Source: an uncultured Methylococcaceae bacterium
Lineage (GTDB): Bacteria; Pseudomonadota; Gammaproteobacteria; Methylococcales; Methylomonadaceae
Length of the DNA: 64,000 nt
Reading direction: 5' to 3'
Assembly: GCA_903917345.1 (NCBI GenBank)
Contig: CAIXAE010000008.1
Coordinates: 62,001 to 126,000 of the forward strand
Part shown: one piece after another, positions 11,456 to 21,138 of the stretch
Layout: each line of letters starts with the position of its first letter
How positions within the stretch are numbered: position 1 is the stretch's first letter
Notes under the pieces: generated by a model
What the model was told of the DNA's origin: nothing
Seen by the model: the letters and a program-made list of their open reading frames with translations, nothing else
The model's database searches: none
Made by a program: the position numbers and the translations under genes

Positions 11456-11947
11456 TTAATGTCCTGCGTGTCCACCTTTAGGTGGTTTTAAATCATTTTT
11501 TCTTAATACATATTTGTCAGCTTTTTTACCTGAAATGGGATTACCGTTATCATCAAGTTGAGTGAGACTGTTATCACCAACTAAATAATAGTGATTTGTT
11601 GCTTCTATATTATTGCGAGGAGTAAGTACTAAGGTTGTATTATTATTTCCCGTAGAAAACTTTCCTTTTTCTACGATTTCTCTTTCAGATTTACCAACGT
11701 ATTGTCTAATCAATAGATAGGTATTGTTACTATTGAGTGCGAGTGAAGTTTTAATGCCCGTACAATCTTCACAGGGTACAAATCCGTTATATACCCCTGG
11801 CCATTCTGAATTTGTTTGCTCATGGTGGCTTTCATGCTCTGATGGCTTATCAGTTGATTCGGCTAATGCAGAGTTATTAATTGCAATTACGCCAAAGATG
11901 AATAAAGAGCCAAGAAGTAATTTATTTGTTTTTGTTATGTTATGCAT
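11456..11947 (-). CDS. NlpE-like copper-stress lipoprotein relative
   Basis: The N-terminus has a signal peptide (LLLGSLFIFGVIAINNSALA) with no clear lipobox cysteine. The mature part contains the NlpE N-terminal signature WPGVYNGFVPCEDCTGIKTS with its paired CxxC cysteines. The barrel-like sequence continues with LALNSNNTYLLIRQYVGK and ends in a His-containing tail (GGHAGH). In the family, NlpE proteins respond to copper and envelope stress. Here it lies downstream of, and in the same direction as, a cupredoxin and a multicopper oxidase, about 90 bases after the cupredoxin stop. That placement supports a copper role. The His-rich start of the mature protein (HESHHEQ) could also bind metal. 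Confidence 0.75.
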   Translation of the reverse strand: MHNITKTNKLLLGSLFIFGVIAINNSALAESTDKPSEHESHHEQTNSEWPGVYNGFVPCEDCTGIKTSLALNSNNTYLLIRQYVGKSEREIVEKGKFSTGNNNTTLVLTPRNNIEATNHYYLVGDNSLTQLDDNGNPISGKKADKYVLRKNDLKPPKGGHAGH

Positions 11948-12040
11948 AATGCCTCCTCTAATTATTATTAAAATATTAAACGTTAAACCTAGTATAACTT
12001 AACCTTAGTGATTGTATTGTCAAATAAGTTGGAAAGTATT

Positions 12041-12742
12041 TTAATGCAAGTCACTAGGTGAATTTCGTTTTAACTTGGCTCCTAATTTAGCAAGTAAACG
12101 CGTCAATTGTTCAGAATAAATTACAGACATGAGTACAATAGCAGCTCCTATTAGAATGCTAAAAGCAAGTATCGCGTAAGACAATTGATTCCAATTTGTG
12201 TTGTATAAATCAGCTTTAATGGGCTCGCTAATGCCCGGGATACTGGGCAGGTCTCCGTCACCACCCTCTACTTTCAATTGAGCTTTCATCCCCTTTTCCA
12301 TATGCTGAGGGAGTTCACAATGCACTAAGTAGGTTTTCTTTTGGCTAGGTAATATTAGTGATGCTTGCAGTTGACCAGTGCCGTTAAGTTCTAAATGGAA
12401 CATGCCATCTGGATATAAATAACCCGGTAAACCATGAATCATCAATTGATGGCGTATTTGATCATCATTAATGAATGTTATGTTGATTTTAGCGCAGGGT
12501 TTTACATTCCATTCCTGTGTATCAAAGGCGAACATCTTGCCGGTAAATTTCTCTGCATACTGTTGACCTGCATGTATTGTAATATCCTTATTTTCAGATA
12601 TTTGTGGACAATCACGCGGCAATTGATCTGGGTTTGCATTCATAATCATGCCCGTTTCATCCATAATCATTCCACCATGCTCCATAGCGAAAACAGGTTG
12701 ATATAAACTGATGAATAGTAAACCGATTAAGATTTGCTTCAT
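12041..12742 (-). CDS. Membrane-anchored cupredoxin (type 1 copper protein)
   Basis: A signal peptide (QILIGLLFISLYQPVFA) and a Met/His-rich start (MEHGGMIMDETGMIMN) precede a plastocyanin-like domain. The copper ligands are visible: a His in RHQLMIHG, and HCELPQHMEKGM giving Cys, His and Met in type 1 spacing. A single C-terminal helix (LSYAILAFSILIGAAIVLMS) at about 190-212 anchors it in the inner membrane. It likely passes electrons or copper in the periplasm. The start overlaps the stop of the multicopper oxidase by four bases (ATGA), so the two are coupled and probably partners. Confidence 0.84.
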   Translation of the reverse strand: MKQILIGLLFISLYQPVFAMEHGGMIMDETGMIMNANPDQLPRDCPQISENKDITIHAGQQYAEKFTGKMFAFDTQEWNVKPCAKINITFINDDQIRHQLMIHGLPGYLYPDGMFHLELNGTGQLQASLILPSQKKTYLVHCELPQHMEKGMKAQLKVEGGDGDLPSIPGISEPIKADLYNTNWNQLSYAILAFSILIGAAIVLMSVIYSEQLTRLLAKLGAKLKRNSPSDLH

Positions 12743-14409
12743 GATTTAAATTTCCTTTTAATAACCAGTATTAGCAAGACAAATAACCCTACCAATAGTC
12801 CAATCGCCGCACCAAACAGTAACATTTGCAAATAATTAGGCTCGAGGATACCAGCATCCCCCAATAATGCGCCAAATGAACCTTCTGTCCATACCGCTTG
12901 TCTTTTTGCGTAATACTCTTTGTTAAATACTTGATCTAATAGATGCTCATGCATTTTTGGCATGCCATGTTCATCTAATAAGGCTTTATAAGCCAGTATA
13001 GCCATATTGCCGCCAGGTTCTATGCCATCAGTCGTTGTTCCTGTTGGGACATGGTCATGAAACATCCATAAGCCTGGGCCGTAACTGTGTAGCCCATCAT
13101 TTTGTGTTTTAAGATGCACGTCATTACGTTGAGCAGTCGCCATATCTAGCACATCGCGAGTAATTTGTTGTGCTTGGGTCAAGTCAACACCATCTAAGGC
13201 TGTTATTGTGGCTTTATGACCGTGAATATGGAGGGCAATAGCACTCCGTTGAAAATTAGCGACGTGTAATTTAATATCTTCGTTCTCAGAAGATATAATC
13301 ATTGAATCTCGAAGTGTATAAGGGAATGAGTGGCCGTTGAGCAAGAAGTAGTTTTCAAAGGACTCTGTCATATTGTAATCACGTGCCATATGCTGAGCAA
13401 CTAGGCGTGGATCATTTGCTTCTTGAATGATATGAGCCAGTTTTTTATCAATAGATTGATAATGTAGATCATATTCTTGGTTATATTCCTTTTTCACTGC
13501 GACAGAAGGGTGACGTACCACGCCAGCACCTACATTGAATGTCTGCAGCCAATTATTAGGATGATTTTCTTCAACTATAAACATCCCCCCTAAACCCATC
13601 ATAAAATGTTGTGCAGTTTGCACATGGCAATGATAAAGCATAGTGCCTACGTGTCTGGGTTGTATTTCATAGGTATGACTTTTTCCAGGAAATACAGCAT
13701 GCTCTTCCATGCCATCGTTATCTTCACCTTTAGCAGTCATCCAAGGATGATCTACACCATGCAAATGTATCGTGTGAGGTAAATAATGCGTATTCTCTAA
13801 GGTGACATAGACTTTATCACCCTGCTCAACTCGTATGACAGGTGAGGGGGCTCTTAATAAAGGATTGGAGACTAATGAGTTGTAATTTTTTACCGCCATA
13901 CCTCTGGATTTTGGCGCATATACCCATAAGCCAGGTTGAATGCCAGGAGCAACGTCAAATGTATTGATTAAAAATTCACCATCAGGGCTAGAGCCATTTA
14001 ATTCAACGACTTCTAACTTGATATTGATGATATCAGGGTCTCCGTCTTTATCTAAATCTTCTCCCATGATTAAGGCATCCTGCGCAAAGTCAGTATGCAT
14101 CAATGTCCCCATCGAAACATTGTTAGTACCTCTAACCGAAGTTGCAACTTCATAGGGATTATCTGGCTCACAATCGGGTGATGCATTAATGGAGACATCT
14201 TCAATAACTTGCGCAGCACGCCATTCTGGATGCAAATTAGAACAAGGTTTTTCAATGTTGCTATTGTCTTTTGCTTGATTGTATATGGTGTCGGGTGGAT
14301 TGATACCCGCTTTATTGTATTGATGAGGGTAAGTGTAATAAATAATGTAAATTGCACCTGCCATTAAGCAAAGTACAACAAGTGATGTAATGATCTTTTT
14401 TAATGACAT
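12739..14409 (-). CDS. Membrane-bound two-domain multicopper oxidase
   Basis: An N-terminal helix (residues about 6-26) and a C-terminal helix (LLFGAAIGLLVGLFVLLILV) bracket two cupredoxin domains. Domain 1 has HTIHLHG and then YHCHVQTAQHFMMGLGG, which is a type 1 site plus trinuclear ligands. Domain 2 has IALHIHGHKATI and MFHDHVPTGTTTDG, giving trinuclear ligands only. This order is the reverse of three-domain laccases, where the HCH motif comes last, and it matches two-domain oxidases with type 1 copper in the first domain. It probably oxidises Cu(I) or another small reductant. It shares a four-base overlap with the cupredoxin. A calcium-loop-like stretch (DLDKDGDPDI) lies near residue 120. 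No ribosome site is obvious before the ATG. Confidence 0.85.
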   Translation of the reverse strand: MSLKKIITSLVVLCLMAGAIYIIYYTYPHQYNKAGINPPDTIYNQAKDNSNIEKPCSNLHPEWRAAQVIEDVSINASPDCEPDNPYEVATSVRGTNNVSMGTLMHTDFAQDALIMGEDLDKDGDPDIINIKLEVVELNGSSPDGEFLINTFDVAPGIQPGLWVYAPKSRGMAVKNYNSLVSNPLLRAPSPVIRVEQGDKVYVTLENTHYLPHTIHLHGVDHPWMTAKGEDNDGMEEHAVFPGKSHTYEIQPRHVGTMLYHCHVQTAQHFMMGLGGMFIVEENHPNNWLQTFNVGAGVVRHPSVAVKKEYNQEYDLHYQSIDKKLAHIIQEANDPRLVAQHMARDYNMTESFENYFLLNGHSFPYTLRDSMIISSENEDIKLHVANFQRSAIALHIHGHKATITALDGVDLTQAQQITRDVLDMATAQRNDVHLKTQNDGLHSYGPGLWMFHDHVPTGTTTDGIEPGGNMAILAYKALLDEHGMPKMHEHLLDQVFNKEYYAKRQAVWTEGSFGALLGDAGILEPNYLQMLLFGAAIGLLVGLFVLLILVIKRKFKS

Positions 14410-14500
14410 GTTTTAGGAAACATATGAAGTAGTGATAGGTGTATTGTAAGTCGGTGCTTGGATAAAACCTAATGCAATTGCAATCAGTTAAATGTGTAGA

Positions 14501-15109
14501 TTAGGCCGCTTTACGTTTATGCCAAATAATAAAACCCGTTATCAAGAACAATAATGGCAAGATAAGCAGATTTACGAAATTCATAAGTGATATCTGCGTA
14601 TCTGATAAATCTAATGTCAGTCCACTATTTGTTTTGGGTTGAATGTTGACTGATTGGCTATCTATATTTGCTAATTTTAAGAATGACTTAGTTAAAGAGT
14701 TTTCATCAATATAGTCTAGTTTCACAATACGATTCTGGTATTCAATAAGAATAATCCCTTCAGAATTAGTATCAATAGCTTGGGCTACTTCAGGGTTTAA
14801 TTGTGGATCTATAAAACTTAAAGTGAGATTTGATTTTTTTTCTTTGTATAGATTAACTAATTGCGATATTTGACTTCGTATTGATTGTCCTTTTTCAATA
14901 TAGGCCGTGATAAGGATTGGGTCAGGCAACGCATTCAAAGCCTTTTGACTATCTAAAGATAAAGTATTACTTGCACTAGTAGTAATATCTATCTGTAATA
15001 TATAGTTATTACTTAGCCATCCAATCGTGATTATCAACATAATACTAATCATTGTGGTAAAACTGTTTTTCATACGTATTCGCAGATTAATGTGCGTTAT
15101 TAAAGTCAT
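14501..15109 (-). CDS. Shortened GldG-type auxiliary subunit of an ABC exporter
   Basis: After an N-terminal helix (TMISIMLIITIGWLSNNYI), the sequence matches the start of GldG-like ABC auxiliary proteins: ITTSASNTLSLDSQKALNAL, then ILITAYIEKGQSIRSQISQL and FIDPQLNPEVAQAID. It then stops resembling them near residue 150 and goes straight to a C-terminal membrane helix (LLILPLLFLITGFIIWHKRK). Homologs I know of are usually more than twice this length, so the middle domain appears to be absent while both membrane ends remain. It overlaps the permease gene by four bases. It is probably part of a functional exporter, though the loss could be decay. Confidence 0.68.
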   Translation of the reverse strand: MTLITHINLRIRMKNSFTTMISIMLIITIGWLSNNYILQIDITTSASNTLSLDSQKALNALPDPILITAYIEKGQSIRSQISQLVNLYKEKKSNLTLSFIDPQLNPEVAQAIDTNSEGIILIEYQNRIVKLDYIDENSLTKSFLKLANIDSQSVNIQPKTNSGLTLDLSDTQISLMNFVNLLILPLLFLITGFIIWHKRKAA

Positions 15110-15861
15110 TTTTGTGAACGATAATTAGCAAGACAGTAGATTGATGAAACGATAAAGAAAGCAACAAACAATATAAAATACAAAATATCATTAGTACTTA
15201 AAAGGCCTGTTTGAATATTTTGAAAATGATTTAATAGTGACAAATATTCTAGTAACTCATTGGGCTGGTCACTCATGGTCTTACTGATATTGAATAGCCA
15301 CAGAATTAATAAAATGCCAAAAGTACCGATAGCTGCAACAGTAGGATGATCTACTAACGTGGACATGAACAAGCCTGTTGATGTGAATGCTCCCACTAAC
15401 AAAGTAATTGCCAATACATTAGCTAAGTACTTGCCCATATCAAGATCTCCACCTATTAATAATGATAGTGGCATGAGAGCTATAAGGATAACAATGAGCC
15501 ATAGCAAAGCTAACGTCCCCAAGTATTTACCCAAAATAATATCAGTGTCTGAGAGAGGAGCGGCAAGCAATAGAGGCAAAGTTTTATTACGACGCTCTTC
15601 GGAAATGACTCTCATCGTTAACAATGGAGTCACTAACAATAAAATGATAGCGGCGTTGCTAAATAGCGGAGTCACAACTATGTCAGTCAAACCGGGTGCA
15701 CCATCAATTCCAACTAAATTAGCTTGCATTAAATCAAAAGTTTCAACTTGTGTTAAGTATAGATAACTAAGAATAATTTGTAAGACTGCAAATAACACCC
15801 ACGCTAAGGGCGTTTTAAAATGACTTTTAAATTCTTGTATCGCAATAGTAAAGATCATCAT
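15106..15861 (-). CDS. ABC-2 type permease, GldF-like
   Basis: This 251-residue protein has about six membrane helices and the ABC-2 pattern RVISEERRNKTLPLLLAAPL followed by DIILGKYLGTLALLWLIVIL. It forms the membrane channel for the ATPase encoded upstream. Four-base overlaps at both ends (with the ATPase and with the GldG-like gene) show a tight three-gene operon. In other bacteria such sets lie near gliding or surface-polysaccharide genes, and in some bacteria near copper genes (NosDFY-like permeases are distant relatives). The substrate cannot be told from the sequence. Confidence 0.85.
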   Translation of the reverse strand: MMIFTIAIQEFKSHFKTPLAWVLFAVLQIILSYLYLTQVETFDLMQANLVGIDGAPGLTDIVVTPLFSNAAIILLLVTPLLTMRVISEERRNKTLPLLLAAPLSDTDIILGKYLGTLALLWLIVILIALMPLSLLIGGDLDMGKYLANVLAITLLVGAFTSTGLFMSTLVDHPTVAAIGTFGILLILWLFNISKTMSDQPNELLEYLSLLNHFQNIQTGLLSTNDILYFILFVAFFIVSSIYCLANYRSQK

Positions 15862-16784
15862 TGATTATTTGCCTTCGTTAAACCAATAAATAAAGCCTCT
15901 ATATTTTGATTACTGGGGGACATCTCTATTAGCCCCCAACCCTTAATAATGATGGTTTTGGAAATTTCTTGGGTGGGGTCTTGTGTGGGTTTAAAATTGA
16001 TTTTGAATCGATTATTTGATAAGACTTCAAGGTTGCACACACCTTCAATAGACAAGATAGGTTCGGCATCAATAGGGAAAACGGTTTTAATAATCAAACT
16101 ACTTTCATTCATAGATTGGGTGATTGAATCGACACGTTCTTTTGCAATTAATTTACCTTGATTAATGATCTGCAAATGAGTACAGGTTTCATGAACTTCA
16201 GTCAAAATATGTGTAGATAGAATAACGGCATGATCTTGTCTTAATTCTCTGATGAGCTCACGTATTTCAATAATTTGCAGTGGATCTAATCCAACAGTTG
16301 GCTCATCTAGAATAATTACATCAGGGTTGTGAATAATAGCTTGAGCAATGCCAATGCGTTGCTGGAAGCCTTTTGATAAATGAGCTATTAGACGATTTGT
16401 TACACTCGTTAAACCGCAACGTATTAACACTTTATCTAGCGCCAGATTTATATCTGACTTAGGTATGGCGTGTAACTGCCCGCAATAAAACAAAAACTCT
16501 CTTACGCTCAGATCTTTATAAAGTGGGGGTGTGTCAGGTAAATAACCAATACTACGTTTAGCTAATAAGGGTTCTCTAAGAATATCTACTCCATTAATTT
16601 TTATGGATCCTAGGCTGGGAGCAAGGCAGCCACTTAGCATTTGCATGGTAGTTGTTTTTCCGGCACCGTTAATGCCCAAAAAGCCAAGTACTTCTCCTTT
16701 CTTTACCGTGAAATTGATGTTATCAACGGCTATTAACTTCCCAAAATAACGGCTGAGATGTTCAACTTCAATTAAAGTAGACAT
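15858..16784 (-). CDS. ABC transporter ATP-binding protein, GldA/NatA-like
   Basis: A full nucleotide-binding domain is visible: Walker A FLGINGAGKTTTMQ, signature LSKGFQQRIGIAQA, Walker B VIILDEPTVGLDP and the switch histidine in ILSTH. The C-terminal 80 residues form the extra regulatory domain common to the ABC-2 exporter subfamily. It powers the permease encoded next. The gene starts 10 bases downstream of the hflD stop on the same strand, so it may be read from the hflD promoter. Confidence 0.9.
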   Translation of the reverse strand: MSTLIEVEHLSRYFGKLIAVDNINFTVKKGEVLGFLGINGAGKTTTMQMLSGCLAPSLGSIKINGVDILREPLLAKRSIGYLPDTPPLYKDLSVREFLFYCGQLHAIPKSDINLALDKVLIRCGLTSVTNRLIAHLSKGFQQRIGIAQAIIHNPDVIILDEPTVGLDPLQIIEIRELIRELRQDHAVILSTHILTEVHETCTHLQIINQGKLIAKERVDSITQSMNESSLIIKTVFPIDAEPILSIEGVCNLEVLSNNRFKINFKPTQDPTQEISKTIIIKGWGLIEMSPSNQNIEALFIGLTKANNQ

Positions 16785-16794
16785 ACTAAAACGA

Positions 16795-17418
16795 TCAAAT
16801 TTGATTCAATAGCTCTTGTAATTCAGCTTGAATTTTTTTGCGGTAAAAAAGGAACTTCCAACGCGTACCACCGCATTGGCGCCATAAAATGGCTGAGCGA
16901 ATCCCCGCTAACAAACAGGTTCTTATTTTATTAGCTGTTTCATTTCTTGATAAATAATCAGGATTGCCATTGACCATAATTCTAGGTTGTAACGTACTGA
17001 TAGTATTCTGGTAAATCTCACTAAAATTTGCCAATACATTGTCATGTAATGGCCCAAAATGTTCGCTCTGTGATTGAGCCTTAACAATCCCGGTATTGAT
17101 GATTTGTAATAAATCTTTACGACTTGATAACTGGTTTTCTAGAAATACTAAACTTGCTGAATAGCGTGCTTGTTCAGGATTAGGAATTTTAAGTCCCACC
17201 ATTTGAACATTGAGTTGATTAATACCGAGTGTAAGCGCACCTAAACTGCCGTAGACATCGATAACACTGTCAGAGTCAATCTTAAGTAAACTTGAAACAC
17301 ATGCTTCGAATGCGTCTTGATCACAGCTGCCTTTTACAGCAAGTTGTTGTACTAATGCAGCTGCTTGCGCAATACCTGCTAGCGCTATTGTTTGATTTGT
17401 AATCGTATTAAGTTGCAT
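16795..17418 (-). CDS. hflD: HflD family protein
   Basis: This 207-residue alpha-helical protein begins NTITNQTIALAGIAQAAALV, the standard HflD opening, with the family length of about 210. In E. coli, HflD is a peripheral membrane protein known for influencing lambda lysogenisation through CII; its host role is less clear. It usually follows mnmA and precedes purB. Neither is here, so the locus has been rearranged and hflD now leads a Gld-type ABC operon. Confidence 0.88.
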   Translation of the reverse strand: MQLNTITNQTIALAGIAQAAALVQQLAVKGSCDQDAFEACVSSLLKIDSDSVIDVYGSLGALTLGINQLNVQMVGLKIPNPEQARYSASLVFLENQLSSRKDLLQIINTGIVKAQSQSEHFGPLHDNVLANFSEIYQNTISTLQPRIMVNGNPDYLSRNETANKIRTCLLAGIRSAILWRQCGGTRWKFLFYRKKIQAELQELLNQI

Positions 17419-17580
17419 AGGTAGTTCAAAAAACGTGATGTAAATAGATATGACAGCATTGTAACTGATGCCGGTTTATTTAAATATATCAGCCAATGAG
17501 ATTACTACAAGTTGTATCATATTTACTGGCTTTTAGTCGAATGTGATATAAAGTATTAACGCCCAAAATAAGGAGAAGAG

Positions 17581-17790
17581 ATGATTCAAAATAGAATATT
17601 AAACGTATCTGGTATGAAATGTGGCGGTTGTGAAGCTAATGTAATCGGTAAGTTATCGCCAATCAAGGGTGTTATATCTGTTACTGCTGAGTTTAAAGCG
17701 GATAAAGTAACTCTTGAATTTGACGATAAACTTACAGACCTAGACTCTCTAACAAAAGTTATCACAATTGCTGGATTTACGGTAATTTGA
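17581..17790 (+). CDS. copZ: Copper chaperone, heavy-metal-associated domain
   Basis: This 69-residue single HMA domain has the copper-binding loop [12 protein letters not shown] (MxCxxC) and a beta-alpha-beta layout ending near ITIAGFTVI. It should carry Cu(I) to the ATPase encoded next. A strong ribosome site (AAGGAGAAGAG) precedes the ATG. Its stop lies two bases before the copA ATG, so the two are translationally coupled. The upstream gap is divergent from hflD. I saw no convincing CueR-type dyad in it. Confidence 0.9.
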   Translation: MIQNRILNVSGMKCGGCEANVIGKLSPIKGVISVTAEFKADKVTLEFDDKLTDLDSLTKVITIAGFTVI

Positions 17791-17792
17791 GC

Positions 17793-20030
17793 ATGAAGAC
17801 TCGTGTAGGGCAGGATGAAATACAACTTTCTATATTTGGTATGCGATGCGCTGGTTGTGTCAGTGCAATTGAAGGTGCATTATCTGTACTTGACGGTGTT
17901 ACATCGGTTAATGTTAACTTCGCTGATCATTCTGCTTTAATTAAAGGAAAAGTTTCAACTGAACTTTTAATTAGTACGATAAAGGCAGCTGGATTCGATG
18001 CGGCTGCCATGGCGGCGTTTGAAGATGTAGAAGCACAAGAGCAATTAGAGTTACTCCGTTATAAAAAACTTATGAATAAAGCCGCCGTAGCAGGTGCTTT
18101 TGGTGTGTTCTTAATGCTATCTGAAATGCTGGGTTGGCTACCCGAAATGTCTACACCGATTGGGCGTTGGTTTTGGCCAGAAATGGCCATAGTGACATTA
18201 GCGGTATTGATTTATTCGGGTTGGCATTTTTACAGCGGTGCATACAAATCCTTACTCTTAAAGCAAGCCAATATGGACACTCTAATTGCATTGGGTACTG
18301 GTTCTGCTTGGATTTATTCTTGTATCGTTATTGATTACTCAGAGTATTTGCCTAGCTTAGCCAAGCATGCTTATTTTGAAGCTGCAGTGGTTATTTTAGC
18401 TTTCATTAATTTAGGCACTGGCTTGGAAACACTTGCTAGAGGGAAAACTTCAAGTGCTATTCGCCAACTCATTGGTTTACAGCCCAGAACAGCACGCGTT
18501 ATTAGAGACGGAGTAGATATTGATATCCCTATCGAGCAAGTAGGATTAGGTGAATCATTACGCATAAGACCCGGTGAAAAAATTCCTGTCGATGGGATTT
18601 TAATAGAAGGCTCTTCTTCCATTGATGAATCGATGTTAACGGGAGAATCCTTACCTTCTGAAAAATACGCAGGGTCAGAAGTGGTGGCTGGCACCGTTAA
18701 TTTAACAGGTAGTTTTATATTTAAAGCCACTCGTATAGGTTTAAATACGGCTTTAGCTCAAATCATAAAAAGCGTTAAACAAGCCCAAAGTAGTAAACCT
18801 GAAATTGCGCGCTTAGCTGATAGAATCTCGGGCATCTTTGTACCCACTGTAGTCGTAATATCATTCGTCACTTTTTTTATATGGCTTGCCATAGGTCCAG
18901 ATCCATCAATATCATATGCTTTTGTCACCTCAATGACGGTATTAGTTATTGCTTGTCCTTGTGCTTTAGGATTAGCAACACCCATATCGATCATAGTGGC
19001 AGTGGGTAGAGCTGCGCAGTTAGGTATTTTGATACGTAAAGGTGATGCATTACAAACAGTCGGTAAAATTACGTGTTTACTATTAGATAAGACTGGCACT
19101 CTGACACAAGGTAAACCCGTTGTATCTAATGTAGAAGTGTTAAATAAAAATTACACTATCAATCAAGTTATACAATTAGCCGCTAGTATAGAAGTAGGAT
19201 CTGAACATCCTTTAGGAACTGCGATTGTTGCTGAAGCGGAGAATAATAATTTAGAACTGTTACACATCGAACACTTCGAAGCTGAATCTGGTTTTGGTGT
19301 AAAAGCCATCATTGATGATCAGTTTATTGCGTTGGGAAATACGGCATTCATGGATACTCTTAATGTAAACATATCCGACACAGGAAATCTTCTTAATACT
19401 CTCGCCATTCAAGGGCAAACACCTATTATGTTGGCGGTTAATAATGCCTTAGTCGGTATCATTTCAATTACTGATCCCATAAAAATAGATTCGCCTCAAG
19501 CTATCAAGCGTTTTCAGGACTTAGGTATCCGCGTGATTATGGTAACGGGTGATAATGTAACTACAGCAACTGCCGTTGCCAAAAGGGCAGGAATAACAGA
19601 AATCAGAGCACAAATTTTACCTCATGATAAAGCCGATATCGTTAAAGAGTTGCAAACACAAGGTGAAATTGTAGGTATGGTGGGTGATGGTATCAATGAT
19701 GCACCTGCATTAGCGCAAGCAGATGTTGGCATCGCTATCGGTACAGGTACTGACATAGCGATTGAAAGTGCCGATATCGTTATCTTACAAGGTTCATTAG
19801 TTAAAGTTGCAGAAGTTATACAGTTATCTAAATTGACGGTAAGCAACATCAAACAAAATTTACTGGGTGCATTTTTCTACAATACCATCAGTATTCCTGT
19901 CGCAACTGGATTGTTGTATCCCTTTTTTGGCATTCTATTAAATCCCATGATTGCGGGTGCCGCTATGGCAATGTCATCACTCACTGTTGTTAGCAATGCC
20001 AATCGCTTAAGATGGTTAAAAATTGATTAA
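17793..20030 (+). CDS. copA: Cu(+)-exporting P1B-type ATPase
   Basis: The track starts at a TTG overlapping the copZ stop. The ATG two codons later (17793) is more likely and gives 745 residues. One HMA domain ([13 protein letters not shown]) is followed by membrane helices, the actuator motif [11 protein letters not shown], the metal-site helix [13 protein letters not shown], the phosphorylation motif [11 protein letters not shown], the nucleotide-binding SEHPLG and the hinge [10 protein letters not shown]. It pumps Cu(I) from the cytoplasm to the periplasm, where the neighbouring multicopper oxidase could oxidise it. Everything needed for function is present. Confidence 0.95.
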   Translation: MKTRVGQDEIQLSIFGMRCAGCVSAIEGALSVLDGVTSVNVNFADHSALIKGKVSTELLISTIKAAGFDAAAMAAFEDVEAQEQLELLRYKKLMNKAAVAGAFGVFLMLSEMLGWLPEMSTPIGRWFWPEMAIVTLAVLIYSGWHFYSGAYKSLLLKQANMDTLIALGTGSAWIYSCIVIDYSEYLPSLAKHAYFEAAVVILAFINLGTGLETLARGKTSSAIRQLIGLQPRTARVIRDGVDIDIPIEQVGLGESLRIRPGEKIPVDGILIEGSSSIDESMLTGESLPSEKYAGSEVVAGTVNLTGSFIFKATRIGLNTALAQIIKSVKQAQSSKPEIARLADRISGIFVPTVVVISFVTFFIWLAIGPDPSISYAFVTSMTVLVIACPCALGLATPISIIVAVGRAAQLGILIRKGDALQTVGKITCLLLDKTGTLTQGKPVVSNVEVLNKNYTINQVIQLAASIEVGSEHPLGTAIVAEAENNNLELLHIEHFEAESGFGVKAIIDDQFIALGNTAFMDTLNVNISDTGNLLNTLAIQGQTPIMLAVNNALVGIISITDPIKIDSPQAIKRFQDLGIRVIMVTGDNVTTATAVAKRAGITEIRAQILPHDKADIVKELQTQGEIVGMVGDGINDAPALAQADVGIAIGTGTDIAIESADIVILQGSLVKVAEVIQLSKLTVSNIKQNLLGAFFYNTISIPVATGLLYPFFGILLNPMIAGAAMAMSSLTVVSNANRLRWLKID

Positions 20031-20187
20031 TACGAAGCATTAAATGTTTTAAAACTGCCCTAATTACAAAATATCCTACATTTATCAGCTTGATGACTGG
20101 CATTAACCTGCTGTTCAAATTAAAATGTCTTATTAATATTGATGACATGAATAAATTATCGTGCTTAACACCCCTGACGGACCCTTA

Positions 20188-21096
20188 ATGACTGATCACA
20201 AACTTACCCATCTTAAAGAGCTAGAAGCAGAGAGTATTCATATAATTCGAGAAGTTGCTGCTGAATTTGAACGTCCAGTCATGTTGTATTCAGTGGGAAA
20301 AGATTCTGCCGTTATGTTGCATTTAACGATGAAAGCTTTTTATCCGGGTAAACCGCCATTCCCAATGATGCATGTGGATACCACATGGAAATTTAAGGAA
20401 ATGATTGAGTTCCGTGATCAAATGGTCGAAAAGTTAGGCTTGGAACTATTGGTACATGTTAATCAAGATGGCGTTGATCAAGGCATTGGTCCTTTTACAC
20501 ATGGTAGTAAAAAACATACTGACGTCATGAAAACTGACGGTCTTAAGCAGGCGCTTGATAAATATCAATTTGATGCGGCCTTTGGTGGAGCACGTCGCGA
20601 TGAAGAAAAATCTCGCGCTAAAGAACGTGTATATTCTTTCCGTGACAAAAATCATCGCTGGGACCCTAAAAACCAACGACCAGAACTTTGGAATATCTAT
20701 AACGGTAAAATTGATAAAGGCGAAAGTATTCGTGTCTTCCCATTATCAAATTGGACCGAGCTTGATATCTGGCAGTACATCCATTTAGAAAACATCCCTA
20801 TCGTGCCTTTATATTTTGCTAAAGAGCGTCCGGTTGTTAATCGCGATGGCATGTTAATTATGGTGGATGATGATCGTATGCCAATTGGACCTGATGAAAA
20901 AGTAGAAATGAAGAAAGTGCGATTCCGTACGTTGGGTTGTTACCCCTTAACTGGTGCAGTTGAATCTGAAGCGACAACATTACCTGAGATCATTCAAGAA
21001 ATGTTATTAACCACGACCTCTGAACGCCAAGGTCGCTTGATAGATCATGATCAATCAGGGTCTATGGAACAGAAAAAGCGCGAAGGTTATTTCTAA
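20188..21096 (+). CDS. cysD: Sulfate adenylyltransferase subunit 2
   Basis: This is the small, ATP-PPi-synthetase-like subunit that activates sulfate to APS. The track begins at a GTG (20161), but the ATG at 20188 gives the family start ([20 protein letters not shown]) and 302 residues, the same as E. coli. The PP-loop [12 protein letters not shown] and the [15 protein letters not shown] motif are present. The gene is followed 42 bases later by cysN. No cysC, cysH or cysI is in the window, so the later steps are encoded elsewhere. Confidence 0.95.
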   Translation: MTDHKLTHLKELEAESIHIIREVAAEFERPVMLYSVGKDSAVMLHLTMKAFYPGKPPFPMMHVDTTWKFKEMIEFRDQMVEKLGLELLVHVNQDGVDQGIGPFTHGSKKHTDVMKTDGLKQALDKYQFDAAFGGARRDEEKSRAKERVYSFRDKNHRWDPKNQRPELWNIYNGKIDKGESIRVFPLSNWTELDIWQYIHLENIPIVPLYFAKERPVVNRDGMLIMVDDDRMPIGPDEKVEMKKVRFRTLGCYPLTGAVESEATTLPEIIQEMLLTTTSERQGRLIDHDQSGSMEQKKREGYF

Positions 21097-21138
21097 TAAC
21101 TCGATCACTGTCATCATTACTGGAATTCAGAGAACACC

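Noticed and set aside
17419-17580. A CueR-type operator in the copZ promoter
   Set aside because: I found no inverted repeat with the expected spacing, so the regulator remains unknown.
18758-19099. Minus-strand ORF inside copA
   Set aside because: It is the mirror of conserved CopA codons with no independent signals, like most other antisense frames in the track.
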